A stretch of 64,000 nt of DNA from Pedobacter sp. Leaf41. Its GTDB lineage: Bacteria > Bacteroidota > Bacteroidia > Sphingobacteriales > Sphingobacteriaceae. Position numbers and translations under genes: made by a program. Every line of letters begins with the position of its first letter. The stretch's first letter is position 1. The stretch spans positions 853,319 to 917,318 of the forward strand of contig NZ_LMLE01000001.1 in assembly GCF_001422545.1 (NCBI RefSeq), read 5' to 3'. Of this stretch, positions 9,301 to 16,583 are shown one piece after another. The notes under the pieces were generated by a model. It was not told the origin of the DNA and did no database searches. It was given only the letters and a program-made list of their open reading frames with translations.

Positions 9301-9818
9301 TCAGAATTGGTAATTACACCGTTACCTTTACTTTTTACTCGTACAGAAACTCCTGGTAAGGTAGTATTGTCATCGCTGCTGCTTACCACGCCCGAGATAA
9401 TCCGATCTACCCCGAACACTTTAGCCACAGGTTTTACGCTTACAATAATGGTTTTATCTTCGATGGCGTAATTTAGTGGCTGCCTGCTAAAAATATTTTT
9501 TAACAGCTCATCCAAACCCTGATCTTTTGCCTTTACATTAACCAGATTAGCTTCTTCAATTACTTCATTACTGTAGATGAAATAATAGCCGGTTTGTTTT
9601 CTTATCTCCTTGAAAATAGTTTTTAAGGAAGCATTATTTGCGGTAAGTGTGATTTTCTGGGCCATTGTTTTACCACTCACCTGGAGCGATAAGCAAAAAA
9701 TAATTATTGCCGCTAGTTTCATAACCAAAAAAGCTTTAAACGCATAACAGGTTCCTTTTAATTTTGTAGTTGGTTTGGGCATGGGGCTGCCCGTTTGAGA
9801 TTGTAGACAATCTTTCAT
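6375..9818 (-). CDS. SusC/RagA TonB-linked outer-membrane transporter with N-terminal STN signalling domain
   Basis: At 1147 residues this is longer than the other SusC proteins in the window because it carries an STN (secretin/TonB N-terminal) domain at about residues 55-130 (motifs KITLTANNASLKTIFKEI and TGYYFIYSNE). Next come the carboxypeptidase-regulatory-like domain (about 140-220, LPGVSVRVKSKGNG), the plug with the SusC motif DPLYVVDGAPY, and a long beta-barrel ending in SLGLNVTL. The STN domain is the contact point for FecR in sigma/anti-sigma signalling, and fecR lies directly upstream. The predicted start gives a long positively charged leader before the hydrophobic signal (about residues 33-53), so an internal Met could be the true start. 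Confidence 0.95.
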   Translation of the reverse strand: MKDCLQSQTGSPMPKPTTKLKGTCYAFKAFLVMKLAAIIIFCLSLQVSGKTMAQKITLTANNASLKTIFKEIRKQTGYYFIYSNEVIEEANLVNVKAKDQGLDELLKNIFSRQPLNYAIEDKTIIVSVKPVAKVFGVDRIISGVVSSSDDNTTLPGVSVRVKSKGNGVITNSDGKYTITLPTGETTLVFSYLGYTSKEVIVGANNTLNVQLTIENKQLEEVVVQAYGTVRKSALTNSVSTINSKELENRPISNLATALVGAAPGIQTTTGSGQPGAGPSVRIRGFGTINGGSDPLYVVDGAPYEGALNNLNPDDIENISVLKDASASALYGSRGANGVILITTKKGKDVAPKLTLKTTQGLNSRGLSDYEKVDAFQYYPLLWESMRNSLVSGGATLDAANTQASNNIVGSLISNPFTVADNHVVLTNGTINPAASLIYPEDLNWVNQLRRTGIRSEYNMNYSGASNKSDFFGSLAYLKDEGYSVLTDFNRYSGRVNINTHVKKWIKTGINLSGSVQKTNVGNQESGIWEDPFYTDLIFAPIYAVHKHNADGSYLLDALGNQVYDEGYTRPIAPGRNVLAETEYNENYTERNFISGRTFAEISFLKNFKLTTNFSLDLNNYKFNVFDSPIIGDGLTSNGKSNRTSSTTRTININQLLNYNRSFGSHNIDVLAGHEAYQRRYDYNFGSASGQIVSGSTELKNFATILSLTSYQDNYRIESYFGRFQYDYDGKYFVSGSYRTDGSSKFSPVNRWGEFWSVGAGWQINKEKFFNVSWVDNLKLRGSYGQVGSDDLGSYYLYQTFYDTGFKNGNEAGIKQALALGNEDIQWESTNSMDIALEFGFLKNRISGSVEYFNRYTDNLLFNVQLALSSGLNTQNQNFGSLYNRGVEIQLDGTPIKTKSFKWNVGVNWTTFTNKISKLPYDEFIDGTKKYMVGQSRYDYWLRDYYGIDPDTGSELFVAGPAATTTKTMPDGTVVTTSGTNALYHYAGSSIPDFYGSINNTFTYKNFALDFRFIYQVGGVSFDGDYQSLMSNGTYGRALHVDALDRWQKPGDVTNVPRRAIGTTTYDSDRWLVDASYLYLRAANFSYTVPKTFSRKLSITNARIFVTGENLFMRSYRKGFDPSQAYNGNSSYTYAPNRIVSLGLNVTL

Positions 9819-9894
9819 AAGTTTGTTTTGGTTTGGGTTTATTGATAAGTTGATAAATTTTTATAGCCCAAAACTGCTGCTTGCAGCTTTAATT

Positions 9895-9924
9895 AAATCT
9901 TTCCGGGTGCAACCGGGAAGATTT
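9895..9924. terminator. Hairpin between fecR and susC
   Basis: The arms AAATCTTTCCGG and CCGGGAAGATTT pair around a six-base loop. The T run that would make a terminator is on the plus-strand side, where no gene is known to be read. For the minus-strand fecR-susC transcript it would act as a plain hairpin, perhaps setting the fecR:susC ratio by partial termination or RNA protection. Function is uncertain. Confidence 0.5.
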
Positions 9925-9959
9925 TTTTGCTATTATGGTTTTTGGCTTTACTTCATACG

Positions 9960-11141
9960 TTACTTGCTGATTGGTTTCACTTCTATCGTTTTATTGTTAA
10001 TATTAAATTCTACGTTTCCAGCTGCCTGAAGCAGTTTTAATAACTTCGAAACATTGTTATTGCGACTTACTACCCCGTTAAACTTAATGCTTGGTGTTTT
10101 ACCAACGTATTTCACCTCTACATTATACCATCGCTCCACCTGGCGCATCACATCTTTTATACTGGCATCTTCGAAAATAAATAGCCCGTTTTTCCAGTCT
10201 ACCACATTATCTACATCAACATTTCTAAGCAAAATGCGGGAACTATTTGCATCAAAAACAGCTTGCTGGCCAGGAACCAGAATTTTCGAGACATTGTTAT
10301 GATTCAATTTTATTGATCCCTCTAATAAGGTAACAGCGGCATTTTCTTCGTTAGGATAAAGGTTTACATTAAAATGTGTACCTAAAACTGCTACGTTTGC
10401 CTGTTCGCTTTCTACAACAAATGGTTTGGTTCTATCTTTCGATACTTCAAAATAAACTTCACCTGTGACCATAACTTTTCTTTGGCTGCCCACAAATGCT
10501 GTAGGGAAAGTGATGGATGATTCGGCATTAAGCCAAACCAAGCTTTTATCAGGCAACATTAAACGGTACTGGCCGCCGCGGGGTGTAGATAAGGTATTGG
10601 TATATACGTTCTGCTCTCCTTTATCGTTAACTGCATACTCAATAAAACCCTCATCGCTTTTGTTGATATTTGATGCGCCTTGCCGGGTAAGTGTTCCCTT
10701 CTGCGCATCATTTAAGATGATTTCAGAACCATCAGCCAATTTTAAAATAGCTTTATCTCCTCCGGGAAGCAAATCTTTTTTTACGATTTGTACAGTAGGT
10801 TGTGGAACCTTTTGCTTGTTGTAGATATGATACCCTAAGTAACCAACAATGACCAGCGAGGCCGCAATTGTTAATTTTTTAGCAAGGGAGATGATGATTG
10901 CCGTTTTCGATCTTTCTTTTTTATCAACTACGATGTTTTGGTACATGTAGTTCCAATCAACATGGTGTACATCGGCATCTGGTGAGGTAACCTTATCCAA
11001 TTTTTTCATGTAATCATCCAAAAGCGGTTTGTACTCCTCTTTGCTGATGTAATTAAATAGCTCCGCGAAATCTTCTTCCGTGATAGTTTTGTTTACATAT
11101 TGATCCAGTAAATCGTTAATTCTGTCGTTGTTTTCAGGCAT
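9960..11141 (-). CDS. FecR-family anti-sigma factor / transmembrane signal transducer
   Basis: The 393-residue protein has a short acidic cytoplasmic N-terminal domain (residues 1-80, NDLLDQYVNKTITEEDF), one membrane segment (about 88-107), a periplasmic FecR domain (TPRGGQYRLMLPDKSLVWLN to GEVYFEVSKD), and a C-terminal DUF4974-type STN-like domain (FNGVVSRNNNVSKLLKLL). FecR proteins hold an ECF sigma factor until the STN domain of a loaded SusC/FecA receptor signals across the periplasm. The gene is directly upstream of the STN-bearing susC. Its partner sigma gene is on the same strand but is separated from it by one gene read in the opposite direction. Confidence 0.96.
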   Translation of the reverse strand: MPENNDRINDLLDQYVNKTITEEDFAELFNYISKEEYKPLLDDYMKKLDKVTSPDADVHHVDWNYMYQNIVVDKKERSKTAIIISLAKKLTIAASLVIVGYLGYHIYNKQKVPQPTVQIVKKDLLPGGDKAILKLADGSEIILNDAQKGTLTRQGASNINKSDEGFIEYAVNDKGEQNVYTNTLSTPRGGQYRLMLPDKSLVWLNAESSITFPTAFVGSQRKVMVTGEVYFEVSKDRTKPFVVESEQANVAVLGTHFNVNLYPNEENAAVTLLEGSIKLNHNNVSKILVPGQQAVFDANSSRILLRNVDVDNVVDWKNGLFIFEDASIKDVMRQVERWYNVEVKYVGKTPSIKFNGVVSRNNNVSKLLKLLQAAGNVEFNINNKTIEVKPISK

Positions 11142-11278
11142 GTCGGGATTGGCAAAATTGCGCCTTTAATACATAGACTATTAAGTGGATACAAGGGACC
11201 GCGGGAAATAAAAATATTTTTTTTAGCGGTCCTTTAGTTGTTGTGTCCGGTCTATCATTTAAGCTTAAACTTCAAAAA

Positions 11279-12280
11279 ATGTGTAGAAAAACAACCATTC
11301 TAATTGCTTTCATTTTGACGATCTGTACTTCAGACCTAATGGCCAACAAAATCTTATCACCGGGCTTTCAGGATACTACCAGGCATTACCAACCGGGCAA
11401 AACCTATACCTTTAACGTAACTGCGCCATCGGGCGAATATGCGCTGGCAATAGAATACATCGCAGGCGATCATAAATCTAAACTAATTTTAACTTCGCCA
11501 CATGGCGGAAGTTTGAAACCGGATTTCATCAGAACTAGAACGAATGAATACGTAGTTAAAGCCGAAGATAATGGCTATGGCGACACCGAAAGTTTCTCTG
11601 CAGTATCGGATTCTAAAACCCTTGAGCTTACCCAGGCACTAGCCGAGGAAATAAAAAGAACAACAGGATTAAGGCCACACATCATTTTAAACCATTTACA
11701 CAGAAGTAAGCTGGATGCGAACCGGGCAATGTCTTTAGCTGCGCAGGGCGATGTAAATGCCGAAGCTGCCTGGAAAGCATTTCATGCTTTCATTGATGAT
11801 GCGAAAGCGCAGGTGCTTAAAAATAATGAGGGCTTGCTGTTTGATATTCATGGAAATGCACACCGCCCGCAACGCACAGAAATTGGTTTGCTTTTAAAAG
11901 GCAAAGATTTCAAATCCAACGATTTGGAGCAATATGCCGATAAATCAAGCGTAAAAGCTATGGTCAAAAGTGGCAAGGCCACAATGACTGAGCTAATAAA
12001 AGGTGATTATGCTATGGGTACCTTGTTAAGCGAGAAAGATATCTTGGCTACTCCTGGCAAATCGGTTCCAAACCCGGTTGATGAAGAATTTTTTCCGGAT
12101 GGCAGGTACTTTAACGGCGGTTACAACACGGCAAGGCATGGCTCTAAATTTTCTGGAAACATTTCTGCAATCCAGCTGGAGTTTAATTCGGATGTAAGGA
12201 TGGATGATAAAAAAAGGCCCGAGTATGTGAAATCAATAACCAAGGCCATTAATCAGTTTATGGCTAAATATTTTAAGTAG
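11279..12280 (+). CDS. N-formylglutamate amidohydrolase-like protein, secreted
   Basis: The best start is the ATG at 11279, which opens a signal peptide (MCRKTTILIAFILTICTS); a GTG 36 bases upstream is also in frame but would add residues before the signal. Visible motifs match the FGase superfamily: LTSPHGG (His near 75), LHRSKLDANR (about 140-149) and LLFDIHGNAH (about 187-196), with a late IQLEFNSDVR. The classical enzyme HutG hydrolyses N-formyl-glutamate to glutamate and formate in the cytoplasm. A secreted member beside peptidases may instead cut other N-acyl or amide bonds of acidic amino acids. The stop codon is one base from the end of the convergent sigma gene. Confidence 0.78.
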   Translation: MCRKTTILIAFILTICTSDLMANKILSPGFQDTTRHYQPGKTYTFNVTAPSGEYALAIEYIAGDHKSKLILTSPHGGSLKPDFIRTRTNEYVVKAEDNGYGDTESFSAVSDSKTLELTQALAEEIKRTTGLRPHIILNHLHRSKLDANRAMSLAAQGDVNAEAAWKAFHAFIDDAKAQVLKNNEGLLFDIHGNAHRPQRTEIGLLLKGKDFKSNDLEQYADKSSVKAMVKSGKATMTELIKGDYAMGTLLSEKDILATPGKSVPNPVDEEFFPDGRYFNGGYNTARHGSKFSGNISAIQLEFNSDVRMDDKKRPEYVKSITKAINQFMAKYFK

Positions 12281-12281
12281 A

Positions 12282-12878
12282 TTAAGAAAGCAACCAAACA
12301 AAATATGCAGTTATACTTATTTTAAGTGTATTAATCGAAAGGTAGTGGCGAAGGTATTTTAGCACATCAACTATAACGTTCTTCACCCTGCTTTTTGATA
12401 AGCCAACCTGAAGGGCAATTTCCTCGTGGCTCAAACCATCAAAGCGGCTCATTTTAAAAATCTGCTGTTTCTGCTCTGATAAATTTGCCAGCCCCCTGTT
12501 GATTAGCATTTCACTATCCTTAAAGTCAGTTTGTTCTTCAATACCATTGCTTTCTACCTGCATATTTGCCCATAGCTGGGCCAGTATTTTCTGATTTTTA
12601 GCAGCCCGGTTTAAATAATTATAGGTTTTGTTACGAACAATTGTGTAAATGTAGTTTCGGGGATGCTCAATATTCGGTAGCGTATCTCTTTTCTGCCAGA
12701 TGGTAAAAAAAGTGTCCTGAACAATTTCTTCCGCATCAGCTTTAGAATGTACAAATCTAACCACGAAACTGTAAACCCTATTTTTATAAAGCTCAAAAAC
12801 ATGCTTAAAAGCAATTTCATCGCCACCGGCAATTTTTTGCAGCAATATTTTTTCCGCAGATAAATTATAAACAGACAT
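12282..12878 (-). CDS. ECF RNA polymerase sigma factor (SigW/FecI-like, Bacteroidota type)
   Basis: This 198-residue protein has sigma region 2 (YSFVVRFVHSKADAEEIVQD, TFFTIWQKRD and HPRNYIYTIVRNKT) and region 4 (LSEQKQQIFKMSRFDGLSHE then the helix-turn-helix ALQVGLSKSRVKNVIVDVLK). There is a hydrophobic tail after region 4 (LKISITAYFVWLL), commonly seen in Bacteroidota ECF sigmas linked to SusCD loci. It most likely directs transcription of the fecR-susC-susD-M14 row. It is separated from fecR by the oppositely oriented FGase-like gene, a departure from the usual adjacent sigma-fecR order. Confidence 0.95.
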   Translation of the reverse strand: MSVYNLSAEKILLQKIAGGDEIAFKHVFELYKNRVYSFVVRFVHSKADAEEIVQDTFFTIWQKRDTLPNIEHPRNYIYTIVRNKTYNYLNRAAKNQKILAQLWANMQVESNGIEEQTDFKDSEMLINRGLANLSEQKQQIFKMSRFDGLSHEEIALQVGLSKSRVKNVIVDVLKYLRHYLSINTLKISITAYFVWLLS

Positions 12879-13059
12879 GTATAGTTCGTTGGTTTCGGTT
12901 GGCTAAATATATGAATTACTGAATAATAAAAATATTTTCAGTAAAAAATGGGCAGAAAACTGAATGATTTTGATAAACAAACATTTTATCTCCTGTTGTT
13001 TTAGCTATTTTCAAGGTAAGATAAAAATATAAGCTATATTTCGTTTTTAAAAAACCAAA

Positions 13060-14328
13060 ATGAAATCTATTCTTTCCAATTTAACTTTTCAGGTTATCAT
13101 CGCAATTATCATCGGGATCTTTGTTGGGACCTACTTTCCTGAGTTTGCATCGACAGCCAAATTGATTAGTCAGGGTTTTATTAACCTGATTAGTATGCTC
13201 ATTGCACCTATTATTTTCTTCACCATTGTTTTGGGAATTGCCCACATGGGTGACATGAAAAAAGTTGGCCGAGTGGGAGGAAAGGCATTGCTGTATTTTG
13301 AAATCGTGAGTACAGTGGCCATAGCAGTCGGTTTGCTGGTTGCAAATGTGCTTAAACCCGGAGCAGGTGTGATTGCGAAAGCAGGCGACGCATCAAAAAT
13401 TTCGGGTTATGCAGCGCAGGCAAAAGACATGAATTGGGCCGAGTTTTTCTTGCATATCATTCCCCATAATGTGATCGCAGCTTTTGCTGAAGGAAATATT
13501 CTCCAAATTTTGCTTTTTGCCATTCTATTCGGATACGGGTTAAATAAACTAGGAGGCGAGGGTACTTCTGTGTTAAATGCCTTTGATAAGATTTCAAAAG
13601 TGCTATTTAAAATCATGAAAGTGATTATGCGTTTAGCGCCAATCGGTGCTTTCGGAGGAATGGCTTTTAGCATCGGTACACATGGTTTGCAAAGCATATT
13701 CGGGATGGCTAAACTTATGGGCTCGGTTTATCTAACTTGCATTTTATTCATTTTTGTGGTGCTCAATGGCATCTGTAGGTATTATAAGTTCAGCTTGTGG
13801 GCTTATCTCAAATTTATTCGCCAGGAGATTTTGATTGTTTTGGGCACCTCTTCTTCTGAATCAGCTTTGCCTAGTATGATGCAAAAAATGGAAGCTATTG
13901 GTTGCGATAAATCTGTGGTGGGTTTAGTCATCCCAACAGGATATTCGTTTAATTTAGATGGTACAGCAATTTATCTCGCCATGGCCGTAATTTTCCTTTG
14001 TCAGGTTTTTCATGTTGATTTATCTCTGGGTCAGCAAATTACTGTTTTAGGCGTGTTGATGGTTACCTCAAAGGGTGCTGCAGGCGTTACAGGAAGTGGT
14101 TTTATCGTGTTGGTTTCTACGCTTACGGCTTTAAAAATAATGCCCATCGAGCATATTTCTATTTTAATTGGTGTCGATCGTTTTATGAGTGAGGCTCGAG
14201 CCATTACCAATGTTATTGGGAACGGTGTGGCGACAATCGTAATTGCCAAAAGCGAAAATCAGTTTGATCAGGCAAAGTATTTAAAAGCAATCCAGCCAGC
14301 AGCGATTGAGAAAAATGAGGAAAGTTAA
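13060..14328 (+). CDS. dctA: Dicarboxylate/amino acid:cation symporter, DctA-like
   Basis: The 422-residue protein matches the DAACS family over its full length, with about eight membrane helices and two re-entrant loops. The serine-rich loop GTSSSESALPSMMQKME, the segment VIPTGYSFNLDGTAIYLAMA and the C-terminal GIDRFMSEAR-like motif (GVDRFMSEARAITNVIGNG) are closest to DctA-type C4-dicarboxylate transporters. Substrates would be succinate, fumarate, malate or aspartate, driven by sodium or protons across the inner membrane. It lies next to peptidases predicted to release aspartate, so uptake of that product is plausible. No operon link is certain because it starts 181 bases from the divergent sigma gene. 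Confidence 0.93.
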   Translation: MKSILSNLTFQVIIAIIIGIFVGTYFPEFASTAKLISQGFINLISMLIAPIIFFTIVLGIAHMGDMKKVGRVGGKALLYFEIVSTVAIAVGLLVANVLKPGAGVIAKAGDASKISGYAAQAKDMNWAEFFLHIIPHNVIAAFAEGNILQILLFAILFGYGLNKLGGEGTSVLNAFDKISKVLFKIMKVIMRLAPIGAFGGMAFSIGTHGLQSIFGMAKLMGSVYLTCILFIFVVLNGICRYYKFSLWAYLKFIRQEILIVLGTSSSESALPSMMQKMEAIGCDKSVVGLVIPTGYSFNLDGTAIYLAMAVIFLCQVFHVDLSLGQQITVLGVLMVTSKGAAGVTGSGFIVLVSTLTALKIMPIEHISILIGVDRFMSEARAITNVIGNGVATIVIAKSENQFDQAKYLKAIQPAAIEKNEES

Positions 14329-14517
14329 CGTGTTGTGAGCTACCAGTTATTGGTTACCAGACTGGATTCTTGTTTCCCAATATTTTAGAGGTGTATTCAT
14401 TAGATCGTCTCGAGATGCTAACACAAAAGTGAGCGATAGCTTCTTTTGCTTTTTATTGGAACTATGACAGATAACATGTAACAGGCAACGCACAACACAT
14501 AAACCAACTATTTAACT

Positions 14518-14525
14518 TACCTTTG
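14518..14525 (+). promoter_or_regulatory. Candidate -7 promoter box (TAnnTTTG) for rlmF
   Basis: TACCTTTG at 14518-14525 fits the Bacteroidota housekeeping -7 consensus TAnnTTTG and lies about 45 bases before the TTG start of rlmF. No clear -33 TTTG is seen. Confidence 0.5.
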
Positions 14526-14569
14526 TACCAGAAACATGCACACAGCATGTTTAGTTAAACCAGATCACA

Positions 14570-15535
14570 TTGGCTCAAGAAGAACAAAATAACCGCAAAG
14601 AAAAAAGCGAGTTACATCCACGCAACAAACACCGTTCGCGTTATAATTTTAAACAACTTACTGCTGCATCAAAAGAATTGAAACGTTTCGTTTTTAAAAA
14701 CGAGCATAACGACGATTCTATTGATTTTGCAGATCAAAATGCCGTTAAAGCACTTAACAGAGCATTGCTAAAATATTTTTATAATATCTCTCAATGGGAT
14801 ATTCCTCAGGATTTTCTTTGTCCGCCAATACCTGGCAGGGCTGATTACATTCACTATGTTGCCGATCTTTTGGGTTCGAGCAACAAGGGTAAAAATCCCA
14901 AAGGAGCGAGTGTAAATGTACTTGATATTGGCGTGGGTGCAAATTGTATTTACCCAATTGTTGGTCATCAGGAATATGGTTGGAATTTCGTAGGTTCTGA
15001 AATTGACCCGCTTTCTGTTGATTCTGCCAAACGAATTATTGAAGCAAATAAGCCGTTGCAGGGTGCGGTAGAAATTCGTCAGCAATCTTCTAAAATGGGT
15101 ATTTTTAGAAATATTGTAGGTGCAAAAGAGCGTTTCGATGCTGTGGTTTGCAATCCGCCTTTTCACGCATCTTTAAAAGAGGCAGAGCAAGGTACCCGCC
15201 AGAAATGGCGTAACTTGGGTGGCAACGAAAAAGAAGTAAAACACGTTTTAAACTTCGGTGGAAACAAGGCTGAGCTTTGGTGCCCAGGCGGTGAACGAGC
15301 TTTCGTGGAGCAAATGATTATTCAAAGCGCACAAATTAAAAACCAGGTGTTATGGTTTACTTCATTGGTATCGAAAAGTGCGAACTTAAAAAGTATTTAC
15401 AGCGCTTTGGTTAATGCAAACGCCTTCGAAGTGCGTACGGTGCAAATGAGCCAGGGACAAAAAATCAGCCGTTTTGTCGCTTGGACTTTTCAGGATGATG
15501 CTGCACAAGCAGAGTGGGCGAAGGGATGGAAATAA
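14570..15535 (+). CDS. rlmF: 23S rRNA (adenine(1618)-N(6))-methyltransferase RlmF, TTG start
   Basis: The protein begins with the RlmF hallmark LHPRNKHRSRYNF and continues with LNRALLKYFYNISQWDIP and LCPPIPGRADYIHYVADLL. It has the SAM-binding segment VLDIGVGANCIYP and the N6-adenine catalytic motif VVCNPPFHAS. Length (321 residues) is normal. RlmF methylates A1618 of 23S rRNA using S-adenosylmethionine. The start must be TTG at 14570: an in-frame TAG lies at 14552-14554 and no ATG occurs before the conserved region. A hairpin terminator follows the gene. Confidence 0.95.
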   Translation: MAQEEQNNRKEKSELHPRNKHRSRYNFKQLTAASKELKRFVFKNEHNDDSIDFADQNAVKALNRALLKYFYNISQWDIPQDFLCPPIPGRADYIHYVADLLGSSNKGKNPKGASVNVLDIGVGANCIYPIVGHQEYGWNFVGSEIDPLSVDSAKRIIEANKPLQGAVEIRQQSSKMGIFRNIVGAKERFDAVVCNPPFHASLKEAEQGTRQKWRNLGGNEKEVKHVLNFGGNKAELWCPGGERAFVEQMIIQSAQIKNQVLWFTSLVSKSANLKSIYSALVNANAFEVRTVQMSQGQKISRFVAWTFQDDAAQAEWAKGWK

Positions 15536-15599
15536 GTTTTTAGTCGTTAGTCTAGAGTCGAAAGTCTTGAGTCTCTTGCTAGCGAGTTATAATAAAAAT

Positions 15600-15645
15600 A
15601 ACCAAAAGCCGGATTAACCATTAAAGTTAGTCCGGCTTTTGGTTT
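15600..15645. terminator. Strong hairpin terminator after rlmF
   Basis: AACCAAAAGCCGGA pairs with TCCGGCTTTTGGTT, leaving a central loop, and is followed by TTATCTCTTTT. It stands 65 bases beyond the rlmF stop and can work in either direction. The bases just before it (15541-15575) hold the degenerate 'AGTCxxxAGTC' repeat also seen after aguA near 28945. Confidence 0.85.
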
Positions 15646-15664
15646 TATCTCTTTTATGATTTCT

Positions 15665-15726
15665 GTTATGAGGAGGAACGAAGTGTCTGTTTCATAGGTT
15701 GCAGATGCTTCGTTCCTCGGCATGAC
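15665..15726. repeat. Palindromic intergenic repeat (ACGAAGCATCTG type)
   Basis: The left arm at 15665-15689 (core GAGGAACGAAG) and right arm at 15702-15726 (core CTTCGTTCCTCGGCATGAC) are complementary at about 21 of 25 positions. The core resembles the repeats at 27776 and 35567 but uses GAGGAACGAAGCATCTG instead of GAGGCACGAAGCAATCT. At 15785-15830 two copies of a GGTCGG(G/A)ATTTGTAAT motif follow, related to the block at 30195. No gene is seen in 15536-15861. Confidence 0.75.
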
Positions 15727-15861
15727 AGCTCATTTAAGGTTATTGCAAAAAGAAAAGCATTCAAGCCCGTTTATTGCTAATAGCTGGTCGGGATTTGTAA
15801 TTGTGTTGGTCGGAATTTGTAATACCGATTGCTGAATTGAGGGATTTACTCCTTAACTAAC

Positions 15862-16284
15862 CTATTTTTTCTCGTAAACAATTAATATCGTTAAATCATT
15901 ATCATCGTTTGGCTTAATGCCATGCGAACTCCCCGGACGCGTTAAAATCGCATCGCCAGGTTTAATCGGAAATGTTTTCCCATTCATCTGCATGGTGCCA
16001 TTTCCACTGATTACGTAATATATTTCATCTTCTTTGTGCAAATGATAGCCGATGGATGAACCGGGTTTTAAAATCCTTTTGCGGAAAGCCGTTTTAAGAT
16101 TTTTGGCATCACCAAAGAAATTGTATCCAATGGTTTCGCCACCACCCTTGTGTGTGCCGGGTTCTTTTTTCGCCACTTCGATATCGTTTTGTAATATGTA
16201 TTTCGACGTGTCGTTACTTTGCCCTTTGGCGCCAAAAGCAATGGCTATCAATAATGTAAGAAGGATAAAAACCTTGTTTTTCAT
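15862..16284 (-). CDS. Secreted cupin-domain protein
   Basis: A signal peptide (residues 1-21, ending AKGQ) leads into a single cupin fold. Cupin motif 1 is GSSIGYHLHKEDEIYYVISG and motif 2 is PGDAILTRPGSSHGI, with the expected metal-binding His, His, Glu and late His all present. Small secreted cupins bind a metal ion and may act as isomerases or dioxygenases, or simply bind sugars. At 140 residues the fold is complete, and no catalytic partner is nearby. The substrate is unknown. Confidence 0.85.
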   Translation of the reverse strand: MKNKVFILLTLLIAIAFGAKGQSNDTSKYILQNDIEVAKKEPGTHKGGGETIGYNFFGDAKNLKTAFRKRILKPGSSIGYHLHKEDEIYYVISGNGTMQMNGKTFPIKPGDAILTRPGSSHGIKPNDDNDLTILIVYEKK

Positions 16285-16319
16285 GTTACACTCTTTTTGG
16301 CTGTATTATTTTGCATCAT

Positions 16320-16490
16320 GCTTTTAGCTTTGGTCTTTCTACTTTCAGCTTTAGGCTTAAGTAAAATTAGGCGTTTTACTTCGGGTTGCCAAAGGCGAAG
16401 AAGTTTTGTTAAATAAACCTGATAGCAACGAACACGAAGTGCAACGGAGTAAAGTGAATAGCAGGACCACAACTGCCATAGGCGAACTCC
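16320..16490. repeat. Low-complexity and dispersed-repeat-like intergenic block
   Basis: Between the cupin gene and sucD, 16320-16362 consists of degenerate 'AGCTTT/GGTCTTTC' units. Bases 16425-16490 (GCAACGAACACGAAGTGCAA and neighbours) look like the decayed dispersed elements common between Sphingobacteriaceae genes. Two short open frames cross this stretch on the minus strand but show no protein-like features. Assignment is by impression only. Confidence 0.3.
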
Positions 16491-16534
16491 TTACATTTTC
16501 ATGAAAAAATGGGCTAAATAATCTATTTTTAAGC

Positions 16535-16564
16535 TTGACTTTCCAGTCAATAATATTAGCTTTG
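16535..16564 (+). promoter_or_regulatory. Candidate promoter for sucD
   Basis: TAGCTTTG at 16557-16564 fits the -7 consensus TAnnTTTG, and TTGACT at 16535 stands at about the expected -33 distance. The sucD ATG is 20 bases further on, so the leader would be short. Confidence 0.6.
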
Positions 16565-16583
16565 CACAAAAAAATATTGATAC

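Noticed and set aside
11243..11278. GTG start for the FGase-like gene
   Set aside because: The ATG at 11279 opens directly into a signal peptide; the extra residues would precede the signal and have no support.
16281..16569. Two overlapping minus-strand open frames between the cupin gene and sucD
   Set aside because: They cross repeat-like sequence and show no conserved protein features.
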